From assembly GCA_965247295.1 (NCBI GenBank), contig CBDFGQ010000006.1:186001-250000 (forward strand): a stretch of 64,000 nucleotides of DNA, given 5' to 3'. Positions 1-7,329 of the stretch are shown one piece after another; positions within the stretch are counted from its first letter, which is position 1; every line of letters begins with the position of its first letter. The DNA is from CBDFGQ01 sp965247295. GTDB lineage: Bacteria > Chloroflexota > Dehalococcoidia > Lucifugimonadales > JAGWBF01. The notes below the pieces were generated by a model. The model had not been told where the DNA came from. It saw only the letters and a program-made list of their open reading frames with translations, and did not search any database. The position numbers and the translations under genes are program-made.

Positions 1-213
1 GTGTACTTCAATCGCAATAAAGATGTCGGCATCTACTTCTCAGCCCATGGGGATGATGAGGCGTGGTATCCGAGCAACCTGTGGGAGAAGATAGCCCCCT
101 ACCGAGTCCAAAAGGCGGACCACAAGCGGCTGAATGTTGTTCCTAGGCCTGGAATGGCAACCGGGGCGTTTCGGAACCTCGTTTTGAATTGGGAAAAGCA
201 CGAAGGACAATAA
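1..213 (+). CDS. partial ORF of unknown function at window edge
   Basis: An open frame runs from the first base (a GTG) for 70 codons to a TAA at 211-213. It probably continues upstream, so this is likely the C-terminal end of a longer protein rather than a complete gene. The peptide is rich in charged and aromatic residues and has an HGDDEAW stretch near residue 17. I recognise no domain. No ribosome binding site can be judged because the upstream sequence is missing. Confidence that it is coding is modest. Confidence 0.4.
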   Translation: MYFNRNKDVGIYFSAHGDDEAWYPSNLWEKIAPYRVQKADHKRLNVVPRPGMATGAFRNLVLNWEKHEGQ

Positions 214-384
214 ACCCCCATCTACCAGATGAGCTGAAACATACGATAGTATCCCCGTCACTCAGACGTTGTATCGAACACCTTGAGTTGTTGTCCGCTA
301 ACTTGAACGACTACGAGTCACCATGATCCCCCAAGAGCCTTCCTATTCCCCATCGCCACTAGTCCCCTTGGCCCTGGACTGGCT

Positions 385-436
385 TTGCACCTAAAGTCCG
401 ACTTGCATATAAAGTCGGGATTCTGCACACAAAGTC
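385..436. repeat. three direct iterons, TTGCAYAYAAAGTC type
   Basis: Three similar 14-base units lie at 385-398 (TTGCACCTAAAGTC), 403-416 (TTGCATATAAAGTC) and 423-436 (CTGCACACAAAGTC), 18 and 20 bases apart. They sit in a 250-base gap between the partial ORF and the minus-strand restriction-modification unit. Spaced iterons of this kind are typical of transposase (TnsB/MuA-like) or regulator binding sites. No partner protein was identified here. The rest of the gap (214-384) shows nothing further that I can support. Confidence 0.5.
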
Positions 437-462
437 TTTATCCTTAGGCTGTGGCTAAGTCA

Positions 463-867
463 TTATTTTCGCCTTCGCATAATGCGGTGCACTTCGCCGT
501 ATAAGTCCCCGATAAGTCCTGTAATCTCCCGATGTTCTATATCTTCATCAGGGCCAAGTTTACTTGTCCAACGAGCATCGGGTAATTGGCGTGCTGCATG
601 TTTCCATCTGCCACCTTGTGCGTAGATAGCTACCTTCTCGTATCTTTCCTCAATTTCGTCACCTTCACAGAGTTCGTACCCCATCTGCGCAAATACAGCA
701 ATTAGACTTTCTACGTTCGGCGTTCGCTCAGCGGGCCATTTATATCCTGGTAGGTGGCTCCACCATTCAGTATCATCGCCAGCGGCCCAAGCAATGCAAT
801 TGTATTCGTCAGTTGGCTGACTGGTGATATCAAAATCTAAGGATGGGAACGCATCATCAATCCACAT
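463..867 (-). CDS. small Cys/His protein with YNCIAWAAG motif, partner of the upstream RM protein
   Basis: A 134-residue protein whose ATG (865-867) lies 6 bases after the stop of the large RM-like gene, so the two form a translationally close operon. It contains YNCIAWAAGD near residues 22-31 and a KHAARQLPDARW stretch in the second half. The conserved Cys near the start, the later His and the small size resemble a papain/NlpC-like arrangement, but that is inference. I associate the motif with a family of unknown function (DUF7689-like), usually found next to small proteins carrying an IIGMG motif. Here that IIGMG motif forms the C-terminus of the neighbouring gene, which supports a functional pair. 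Function unknown. Confidence 0.75.
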   Translation of the reverse strand: MWIDDAFPSLDFDITSQPTDEYNCIAWAAGDDTEWWSHLPGYKWPAERTPNVESLIAVFAQMGYELCEGDEIEERYEKVAIYAQGGRWKHAARQLPDARWTSKLGPDEDIEHREITGLIGDLYGEVHRIMRRRK

Positions 868-873
868 TTGTAA

Positions 874-3504
874 TCACCAGCGGTACCCACGTTGTCTCCC
901 CCATTCAAGCCAGGCTTCGGCCATTGCACGCAGATTTCCCTGGCTATCTTCCGGAACAGGATTAGCACCAGTGATGGCATGTAACGCCCAAAACCAATGT
1001 CCCGATTTACGCTGAAGCTCGGCTAACAATAGTGGGACGACACGTGGCCCCATTCCTATGATACGTTGATAGGTCGGGTGCATCACCATTTCAGATACGT
1101 CAACACCACGAGGCCGTTGTTCCTCCCAATCCTCGATAAGCCGTTCAAACTCTTTGCGGAGTCCGGTCCCATTGTATCCTGATAGGAGATCACCAGCGGC
1201 GGATAACAACTCTTGGTGACGCCTGTTGATTCGCGACTTTAATTCCGCGGTTCTATTGAGAGCAAGATGAGTGATCCGGTTAGGAGTGACTTTCCTTCCA
1301 TAATTGAATCGCCATTTTTCATGGCGGATCGTGGTGGCAGCAATAAACAAGTCTTCAAGATCTGTGTCTGGTTGAGGAATTAGCAGTAAACAATCTGAGG
1401 TAGCACCACAAGGGACCAATTGGACAAACGCCTCACCAATGCTCCCAGTTCTTGGGACGGTAACAAAGGGAGGTGCAATTACATCGACATTTGGTGGTAG
1501 TTCATAGAATCCGTGACACCCGTTATCACTCCCCGCAGACGATATAACAGGGACGACGCCCTGTGCCAAGCCCAATTTTGACTCTAACTCAGGTTGCCCA
1601 TAGTAAATCTTAAAGAGTTTGCCGATTGTATTTTCCCCACACGGTGTGGCATTTATTGAGGAATTAGACCTTCTTTTGTACGGCTTGGGCTCCAATTCGC
1701 CTGAATCAACAGCGTTACGGAGTCCAGTCAGTTCATCCGCATGTAGAACCTGGAACGCCATATTGCTACTTATCAGGAAGGATGCGGTTTCCTCTAGAAT
1801 GTCTTCCCCAAAAGGTACGCTTTCAATGTAGGCACTTGGTGACCATTCAGCACGTGATATAGGTGTCCAGATACATCTTCCAGCGATAGACCGATGATTC
1901 CTGTAGGCGGCAAGGACATCACTAAGTTGCTCTCCCTGTTGCTCTACTCTCACTCCTTTCCGTAGGCGGTATCCGTCATTCTCAATGTGTGCAAAGAATA
2001 CGGGTCTGGTTTCATCATGGGGGATCCCTTTTTCAAGCAAGAGGATCGCTGTAATTGCTGAAGCGTAAGGCTGGAAAAGTTCTCCCGGGAGAGTAATGAC
2101 AGCCCTTAAAGAATTGGACTCTAGTTTCTGCTCACGCCATTTGTTAACCAGTCCACCCTTTACCAAAAGTGAACCAGGGACAATAACTGCCAAATCGCCC
2201 CTTACTTGCAATGCCTCTAGAAAGCGGTCAACAAACTTCTGTGTAGGGTCGTCAGTATTTTTGTGGGGGAATGGAGGGTTGCTTAAAACGACCGTAGCTT
2301 TAGCTTCCGGGAAGCGATCATCCGTAAAGCAATCACCTTTCACGATCCCTGTTGTGCCATCACCTCTCAAAATCATATTGGTGACACAAAGAGCCGCTGT
2401 AATAGGCTGGCTCTCAAAGCCAGATAGGTGGTCGGCAACAAGTCTGCTAACTTGTTCTCGTGTTAGATTCCGACCATCCATCATGCGATACAATGCAGAG
2501 ACTAAGAAGCCCCCAGTCCCACACGTCGGGTCAATGACACAGTCAGATTCATTGATTTCGCACAAGTCAGCCATGAATCTGGTAACGTGGCGAGGCGTGA
2601 AAAACTGCCCGATGGTGTTCCCACCTGTGAATCGAAAGAAGGTCTCATACAGTTGCCCCAGATAATCATGGGCCGCAGTTAGGGTCGTGACGTTAAGCAG
2701 CCGTAATATCCGAGAGATCCGTCCTGCATTGGCGGCTAATCTCTCGTTCGCCTCTGGTACAACAATGCTGTCGGCTATCTCAAATTTCTGGGCGTCTTGA
2801 AATGCTCTTCGGCACGCTTCGTTGATGTCACTAAGAATGTACTCTGGTGAGGCTCTAATCGCTCCTCGGGATTTCCAGAGGGCAAGCATTATTGCACCAA
2901 TGACGGCGGGCCGATATTCATCTTTGATGCGAGACTCTCGCAATATGCGGTTGAGCTCGTTGGCCTTCGCCGCCAACACATCAGGGGGTGGGACACGAGG
3001 GTCAAGATGGAAAAGAGTGTCATCGTGAAGGAGAAGATCTGTTTCATCCGGGGTAGGAAGCCACTCGATAGGTTGGTCTCTATATTCAATAGGACGCCAG
3101 CCAGAAAGGGAACGCTTATTTACTCTGACCGCAATCGCATTGTCACCATCTCCCGCCACACCTGCTGCCAAGACATGGATACCACGTTGAGCAAAAGCCT
3201 CACCGTAAATCTCAGATGCTTCATCTGACGCTAACTTTATGTCGGAGACATTGGCCTTAGCTTCTCCAACGATTAAGGGTTCCTGGGTTTGGCGGGACAA
3301 GATTATAAAATCGGGCAGTCCATAGCCGGGCCCGGACTTGGACGCCTGTAACAATGCTTCATTGAGTTGTGGATAATCTCTGTATTCATTCTTCCACAGC
3401 AGGTGACCTTTCGGAGGATGCAAGGTACTCCACCCGCGTAGCATGAGTAATTCGCGGGCTGCTGCTTCGGTTCTAGATTCCGATGTCCGTGTTATGGTAA
3501 CCAA
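874..3504 (-). CDS. single-chain restriction-modification protein (nuclease + N6-adenine methylase + specificity domain) with extra C-terminal IIGMG domain
   Basis: An 876-residue protein starting at TTG (3502-3504) with a GGAGAAG ribosome site just upstream. Residues 64-83 show PD...EAK, the PD-(D/E)xK nuclease pattern. A helical linker follows, then a methylase domain with GQFFTPRHV (about 299), motif I DPTCGTGGF (325-333) and NPPF (409-412), as in HsdM-type adenine methylases. Residues of about 625-790 look like one target-recognition half of an HsdS subunit. The combination is type IIG/type I-like: it should methylate and cut DNA in one chain. The last 70 residues (MHPTYQRIIGMG...WFWALHAITG) are unrelated to RM enzymes and match a small family that normally stands alone. 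It is the first gene of a two-gene minus-strand unit. Confidence 0.85.
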   Translation of the reverse strand: MVTITRTSESRTEAAARELLMLRGWSTLHPPKGHLLWKNEYRDYPQLNEALLQASKSGPGYGLPDFIILSRQTQEPLIVGEAKANVSDIKLASDEASEIYGEAFAQRGIHVLAAGVAGDGDNAIAVRVNKRSLSGWRPIEYRDQPIEWLPTPDETDLLLHDDTLFHLDPRVPPPDVLAAKANELNRILRESRIKDEYRPAVIGAIMLALWKSRGAIRASPEYILSDINEACRRAFQDAQKFEIADSIVVPEANERLAANAGRISRILRLLNVTTLTAAHDYLGQLYETFFRFTGGNTIGQFFTPRHVTRFMADLCEINESDCVIDPTCGTGGFLVSALYRMMDGRNLTREQVSRLVADHLSGFESQPITAALCVTNMILRGDGTTGIVKGDCFTDDRFPEAKATVVLSNPPFPHKNTDDPTQKFVDRFLEALQVRGDLAVIVPGSLLVKGGLVNKWREQKLESNSLRAVITLPGELFQPYASAITAILLLEKGIPHDETRPVFFAHIENDGYRLRKGVRVEQQGEQLSDVLAAYRNHRSIAGRCIWTPISRAEWSPSAYIESVPFGEDILEETASFLISSNMAFQVLHADELTGLRNAVDSGELEPKPYKRRSNSSINATPCGENTIGKLFKIYYGQPELESKLGLAQGVVPVISSAGSDNGCHGFYELPPNVDVIAPPFVTVPRTGSIGEAFVQLVPCGATSDCLLLIPQPDTDLEDLFIAATTIRHEKWRFNYGRKVTPNRITHLALNRTAELKSRINRRHQELLSAAGDLLSGYNGTGLRKEFERLIEDWEEQRPRGVDVSEMVMHPTYQRIIGMGPRVVPLLLAELQRKSGHWFWALHAITGANPVPEDSQGNLRAMAEAWLEWGRQRGYRW

Positions 3505-3540
3505 TCGCTTCTCCTAACTACCGTTCAACTCCGTTGTAAC

Positions 3541-3780
3541 TCAGCTATAGGTCCCCTCTTCTCGACCGTCTCCCTTCGTATACCGCCGTTGTTTAGGCAC
3601 ACGTTTCCGTTTGGTAAGCCTTTCCAGCGATTCCAGTATGGGCTTCACATTACTTGGATGCCTATCTCCCGCTTTCCACTTTTCGACGGCGTTAACAGTT
3701 ACTCCTAATTCTTCAGCGATAGCCGTCAGTGTCCATCCCTTTTCTTGAAGCTGTTCTATCTTTTGTTGTGCCTCGTTCAT
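3541..3780 (-). CDS. small helix-turn-helix regulator
   Basis: A 79-residue basic protein with a helix-turn-helix at residues 15-37 (GWTLTAIAEELGVTVNAVEKWK). It lies upstream of the RM-like operon on the same strand and is transcribed away from palindromic operators at 3791-3864. A similar protein occupies the same relative place in prophage 2 (36608-36903), also on the minus strand to the left of HicAB and the terminases. It probably binds its own control region and acts as a local repressor or switch, which is inferred from position. Confidence 0.75.
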   Translation of the reverse strand: MNEAQQKIEQLQEKGWTLTAIAEELGVTVNAVEKWKAGDRHPSNVKPILESLERLTKRKRVPKQRRYTKGDGREEGTYS

Positions 3781-3790
3781 GTCCGGATGC

Positions 3791-3864
3791 TACCATACAG
3801 TGTATACTGCCGTCAAACATTGATTAACCGGAAACACATTTACAATACCATACAACGTATGGTA
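3791..3864. promoter_or_regulatory. two palindromic operator-like sites
   Basis: The right site, 3846-3864, is a near-perfect 19-base palindrome: TACCATAC, a 3-base spacer AAC, then GTATGGTA. The left site, 3791-3808, repeats the half TACCATAC and has a weaker second half (AGT GTATACT). Both lie in the divergent gap between the HTH gene and the SWIM gene. They are the most likely binding sites of the HTH protein. Confidence 0.55.
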
Positions 3865-3901
3865 CTATGCCTACAAGGTAAAGACGGTAGGCAGGTTTAA
3901 G

Positions 3902-4123
3902 ATGGACGCCAGAGAGCAAAGAGGTCTGGAAATCGCCGCCCTAAGCAAAATTAAGAAAGATAGTGTTGGGTGGCTGGTTCCTTCTCAATCTGGCAATGGT
4001 CATTATCAGGTGAGGATGGATACCAAAGTACCCCAATGCACTTGCCCAGACCACGAAGTCCGACAAGTGAAGTGTAAGCACATATTTGCTTCGGCAAAGC
4101 CGAATGGGATGATGAGGAAGTAA
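3902..4123 (+). pseudogene. truncated SWIM zinc-finger gene, probable transposase 5' remnant
   Basis: The 73-residue frame has the SWIM metal site CTCPDHEVRQVKCKH (Cys-x-Cys ... Cys-x-His) after an N-terminal RGLEIAALSKI and WLVPSQSGNG stretch. In the proteins I know with this beginning the SWIM finger is the N-terminal domain of a much longer DDE-type transposase. Here the frame ends a few residues after the finger with an unrelated tail. It is therefore best read as the 5' remnant of a transposase gene, although a small standalone DNA-binding protein cannot be excluded. Confidence 0.6.
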
Positions 4124-4283
4124 CGCACAACGGCTTAAAGCTTAGCGAACAAGAGGCTCGCAATTTGATCGGGCGCTTGGGCGGAGACATCGAAAGGCAG
4201 TTTGCGATCCTTCATTACAGGGCATAGGCGAAACGCCCCGAGGAGGAGAACGTAAGCGCGAAGGTTCTTGATTTCATCAAGTC

Positions 4284-4341
4284 TGGTGGGCCTGGATGGG
4301 CTCGAACCATCAATTTCGGTCTTATCAGATCCCAACTCCTG
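4284..4341 (-). pseudogene. tRNA-Ile(GAU)-like 3' fragment, possible attachment-site scar
   Basis: Read on the minus strand this stretch holds TCTGATAAGA (an Ile anticodon loop with GAU), a perfect T arm GATGG-TTCGAGC-CCATC, and an acceptor 3' strand ending CAGGCCCACCA. The AGTTGG of the D loop is present, but the rest of the 5' half is missing or scrambled, so no functional tRNA folds. A 3' tRNA half left beside phage genes is the usual trace of integrase-mediated insertion. The homology to prophage 2 begins just downstream, at about 4353. The remainder of the 4124-4433 gap holds no gene I can support. Confidence 0.55.
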
Positions 4342-4433
4342 CCGGTCTGCCCCAGCATCTCCTGAGCGCCATTCACCCAAAGCTTACATCGGATGAGGTG
4401 CGGGCCTTTTGGTAGAACATGTGATTTGGTAGA

Positions 4434-4640
4434 ATGAGAGCTGTGGAAACGAAGACCGCTGAGCAGCACCAATACACACTTGAGCAGCTATCCCAGCGCA
4501 TCGACGATATGAGAACACGCCGAGTCTGGGGCCGGTTCATCGTGCATTTCCAAGATGGCGTGATCGTTCGCCTGACGCGAGAAGAGAACGAACGTGCGGG
4601 AGATGATACAACCGTTGTCCCGATTAGGGAAGCGGACTAA
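4434..4640 (+). CDS. small phage protein, possibly DUF2292-like
   Basis: A 68-residue protein with a central VWGRFIVHFQDGVIVRLTREE segment, reminiscent of small DUF2292-type beta proteins; this assignment is tentative. A nearly identical copy lies at 37921-38112 in prophage 2, together with about 75 bases of identical upstream sequence, so the cassette is shared between the prophages. In prophage 1 HicAB separates it from the terminase leader; in prophage 2 it directly abuts the leader. Function unknown. Confidence 0.65.
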   Translation: MRAVETKTAEQHQYTLEQLSQRIDDMRTRRVWGRFIVHFQDGVIVRLTREENERAGDDTTVVPIREAD

Positions 4641-4691
4641 GCTGCCGCTTGCCTCGACGCACTGTAAGCCTCAAATTCACCCTCCAAATGC

Positions 4692-4720
4692 TTGACAATT
4701 GGTTGCGTTAGTGCTACCAT
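4692..4720 (+). promoter_or_regulatory. sigma70-type promoter for hicA
   Basis: TTGACA at 4692-4697, a 17-base spacer and TACCAT at 4715-4720. Transcription would start about 7 bases downstream, at the hicA ATG (4727), so the message would be leaderless or nearly so. Confidence 0.6.
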
Positions 4721-4726
4721 ATACTC

Positions 4727-4966
4727 ATGGATAAGGCACTAGCGAAGATCAGGCGGAACCCTCGGAACGTCCGGTTCGACGACCTTCGCCAGATTTGCGA
4801 CCGCTACTTTGGGAAGCCGAGGCAAAATGGTAGTCACCTGTTCTATAAGACACCTTGGCAGGGCGAGCCGCTGGTGAATATCCAGCCCATTAGAGGCATG
4901 GCCAAGGCGTACCAAGTACGGCAAGTGCTCAAGGCGATCGCCAAGTTGGAGGAGCTGGATGGATGA
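4727..4966 (+). CDS. hicA: HicA-family toxin
   Basis: A 79-residue protein with the YcfA/HicA pattern: an N-terminal helix, then GSHLFYKTPW containing the His expected in the double-stranded-RNA-binding-like active site, then NIQP and a closing helix. HicA toxins are ribosome-independent mRNA interferases. It overlaps the next gene (HicB) by 8 bases, the usual toxin-first order. The good -35/-10 pair directly in front gives the module its own promoter. It sits as cargo just before the terminase genes. Confidence 0.85.
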   Translation: MDKALAKIRRNPRNVRFDDLRQICDRYFGKPRQNGSHLFYKTPWQGEPLVNIQPIRGMAKAYQVRQVLKAIAKLEELDG

Positions 4967-5294
4967 ACAAATAGACCGCTATACCTACCGAGTCATATGG
5001 TCTGAAGAGGATGAGATGTATGTCGGGCTGTGCACCGAGTTTGAGTTGCTGAGCCACCTAGACGACACCCCGGAAAAGGCGTTCGCAGGTATTAGGGATG
5101 TGGTGGCATTTGCCGTGAAACTCTTGCATGAGGATGGCACCCCGATTCCGGAGCCGCTGTCTACTCGACGCTACAGCGGAACGCTCACCCTTCGCGTCCC
5201 CCCTGAGACCCATCGCGCCCTTGCGATGGATGCTGCCGAAGCTGGCGTCAGCATGAATCGTTTGGCTGCCGAACGGCTGTCGCTGCGGCGCTGA
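4959..5294 (+). CDS. hicB: HicB-family antitoxin with C-terminal DNA-binding domain
   Basis: A 111-residue protein. The N-terminal half (YTYRVIWSEEDEMYVGLC ... TPEKAFAGIRDVV) is the partial-RNase-H-like HicB fold. The C-terminal half (TLTLRVPPETHRALAMDAAEAGVSMNRLAAERL) is a ribbon-helix-helix/Arc-like DNA-binding domain. It should bind and neutralise the HicA just upstream and repress the shared promoter. Its N-terminal domain closely resembles the HicB half of the fused antitoxin in prophage 2 (42867-43388). Confidence 0.88.
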   Translation: MDEQIDRYTYRVIWSEEDEMYVGLCTEFELLSHLDDTPEKAFAGIRDVVAFAVKLLHEDGTPIPEPLSTRRYSGTLTLRVPPETHRALAMDAAEAGVSMNRLAAERLSLRR

Positions 5295-5305
5295 ACAAGG
5301 AGTAG

Positions 5306-5389
5306 TGGTATAATGTCGCGATAGCTAGGCTGGACTAGGAACGACCAGACAGCCGCCTTGACGTGCCACGGCACTCAGGCGGCTTTTTT
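5306..5389 (+). terminator. conserved leader: extended -10 promoter plus intrinsic terminator before the terminase genes
   Basis: TGGTATAAT (5306-5314) is an extended -10 element. It is followed by a conserved stretch starting AGCTAGGCTGG and a strong hairpin, AGCCGCCT (5351-5358) pairing with AGGCGGCT (5377-5384), with an inner GTGCC/GGCAC stem and a run of six T. The same arrangement is kept at 38091-38177 in prophage 2, including a TGATATAAT. It could end HicAB transcription, make a small RNA of about 65 bases, or attenuate late transcription. Confidence 0.7.
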
Positions 5390-5425
5390 GTTAGGGAAGA
5401 CCTCCTATAGCGCGAGTCAGTAGAA

Positions 5426-6004
5426 ATGACCGAGTGGGACATACAACCGGGGGAGACGGCGAAGGCGTTTCACGCCTTCAGCCACTACCGGGATATGCCG
5501 CCCGCCGACCGCTCCATTGACACTGCGCACGCCGAGCACTTGGCTCGATGCGAAGGGCGGAAAAGACGGGGCAAAAGGGGGTCAAACAGGTGGCAAGATT
5601 GGAGCCCTAAACACGATTGGGTGAGTCGTGCTGCTGCCCACGACGCCGACCTTAGTCGTAAACGTAGGGACCGGCGAGCCAAGGAGCTAGAGGAGGCCCA
5701 GGACCGGGCGGCCAAGATTGCCCACAGTGCGTTGGATCGCTTGGATGAACGTCTACAGACACTGGACATTATGCAGATTCCCGTCGCTGTGCTGGACAGG
5801 TGGCTCAAGACCCTAAGTGATGTGGAGCTCAAAGCCCTGGGGCACCAGGACAAGGTGGCCCTAGAGCACAGCGGCAAGGACGGCGGCCCGATACAGACGG
5901 ACATGAAGGTGATACTGGATGCTCTTGCAGACCCCAAAACCAGAGACGCGCTGGACGCTCTTAGTAGGCGCCTGGAGAGCCAGCCCAGCGGCGACGGCAG
6001 CTAG
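5426..6004 (+). CDS. terS: terminase small subunit-like protein
   Basis: A 192-residue, highly charged protein directly before the large terminase. The N-terminus (FHAFSHYRDMPPADRSI) and the central coiled-coil-like RKRRDRRAKELEEAQDRAAKIAHSALDRL fit phage small terminases, which recognise the packaging site and load the large subunit. The C-terminus overlaps the large-subunit frame. The prophage 2 copy is interrupted by a MITE. The name rests on position and composition rather than a diagnostic motif. Confidence 0.75.
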   Translation: MTEWDIQPGETAKAFHAFSHYRDMPPADRSIDTAHAEHLARCEGRKRRGKRGSNRWQDWSPKHDWVSRAAAHDADLSRKRRDRRAKELEEAQDRAAKIAHSALDRLDERLQTLDIMQIPVAVLDRWLKTLSDVELKALGHQDKVALEHSGKDGGPIQTDMKVILDALADPKTRDALDALSRRLESQPSGDGS

Positions 6005-7328
6005 GTGGTCCGGGGGAAGTTGGGTGAGGACTCCCCACCTCGACCTGATCTCCCGCAAGGTGTCGTCCCTGGCTGAGAAGCCCCTGCGCCTCATCGTCTC
6101 CCTTCCTCCACGGCACGGGAAGTCGGAGCTTCTGTCCCACTGGACGCCGGTGTGGTTTCTGGCCAACTGGCCCCACAAGAGGGTTGGTCTGGCAAGCTAC
6201 GCCGCCGAGCCTGCCGAGCAGTGGGGACGCCTGGCCAGGGACTCGGTGGTAGAGAACGAGAGTGGCCTTGGCATCCGGGTCAGGGACGATCTGAGCAAGG
6301 TTGGCCGATGGCAGTTGACCACCTCTGGGGGGATGATGACTGTGGGTGTGGGAGGCCCCTTCACTGGGTACGGGTTCGATCTGCTGATCATCGACGATCC
6401 GGTGAAGAACCGTGAAGAGGCTAACAGCCCCACCCAACGGCAACACCTGTGGGACTGGTGGCGGTCCACGGCGCGGACCCGGCTTGAACCCGGCGGCTCC
6501 ATGATTATTGTGATGACCAGGTGGCATGAAGACGACCTGGTTGGCAGGCTGCTGGGAGACGAGTACACGGAGAAGCAGGTAGCGGGAGACCAGTGGGAGC
6601 ACATCCGCCTGCCTGCCTTGGCCGAGCCCGGCGATCCTCTGGGACGAGAGGAAGACGCTCCGCTATGGCCTGAACGCTACGATGCCAGCGCCCTAGCAGC
6701 GGCCAGGCTGGATGTCGGCCCCCAGGAATGGCCGGGGCTTTTCCAGCAGAGACCTTCCCATGAAAGCGGGAGCATCTTCAAGGATCACTGGTGGGACTTC
6801 GAGGAAAAGGTGGAGCCAGGAGAGCGGGTGTTTCAGTTCTGGGACACGGCCTTCAAGACCGGACAGCAGAACGACTACTCTGCGTGCTGCACCATGACGA
6901 CGACTCCTAACGGCTACGCGGTGATGGACGTATGGCGAAACCGTGTTGAGTATCCAGACCTGCTGAGGGCTATGCAGGATCAGGCCAAGGAGCACAACCC
7001 CTCGGCCATCTTCGTCGAGGACGCGGCCAGCGGGCAGTCTGTGGTCCAGAGCCTCCGGCGGGAGACCCGTCTGCCAGTACTGCCGGTGAAGCCCATCGGA
7101 GACAAGGTGCTGCGGGCGAACAAGGTGACCGGCACCGTGGAGGCCAAGAAGATCACGCTCCCAAGGACCGCCCCGTGGCTTCAGGCTTTCCGCGAGGAGC
7201 TGGCGGCCTTTCCCAACGGAGTCCACGACGACCAGGTGGACGCCTTCGTGGGTTGCCTAACCCAGTTGATGCAGCGGCCCGGGCGTGTTTCCATCGCTGC
7301 GCCCATCCTGGTGGAAATGAGGGACTGA
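5919..7328 (+). CDS. terL: terminase large subunit
   Basis: A 469-residue packaging motor. Walker A is PPRHGKSE (about residues 63-70) and Walker B is LLIIDDP (about 152). The C-terminal RNase H-like nuclease has QFWDTAFKTG, VEDAASGQ and a final HDDQVDAFVG, giving the acidic metal ligands. It pumps DNA into proheads and cuts concatemers. The frame opens at 5919 inside terS (86-base overlap); a GTG at 6024 preceded by GGGGGAAG is a reasonable alternative start, giving about 434 residues. Confidence 0.92.
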   Translation: MLLQTPKPETRWTLLVGAWRASPAATAARWSGGSWVRTPHLDLISRKVSSLAEKPLRLIVSLPPRHGKSELLSHWTPVWFLANWPHKRVGLASYAAEPAEQWGRLARDSVVENESGLGIRVRDDLSKVGRWQLTTSGGMMTVGVGGPFTGYGFDLLIIDDPVKNREEANSPTQRQHLWDWWRSTARTRLEPGGSMIIVMTRWHEDDLVGRLLGDEYTEKQVAGDQWEHIRLPALAEPGDPLGREEDAPLWPERYDASALAAARLDVGPQEWPGLFQQRPSHESGSIFKDHWWDFEEKVEPGERVFQFWDTAFKTGQQNDYSACCTMTTTPNGYAVMDVWRNRVEYPDLLRAMQDQAKEHNPSAIFVEDAASGQSVVQSLRRETRLPVLPVKPIGDKVLRANKVTGTVEAKKITLPRTAPWLQAFREELAAFPNGVHDDQVDAFVGCLTQLMQRPGRVSIAAPILVEMRD

Positions 7329-7329
7329 T

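Noticed and set aside
5961..6602. Large minus-strand ORFs opposite terL and portal (also 9197-10384, 12354-13760)
   Set aside because: High-G+C codon use leaves antisense frames open. The plus-strand genes carry clear motifs and operon overlaps; the antisense proteins show none.
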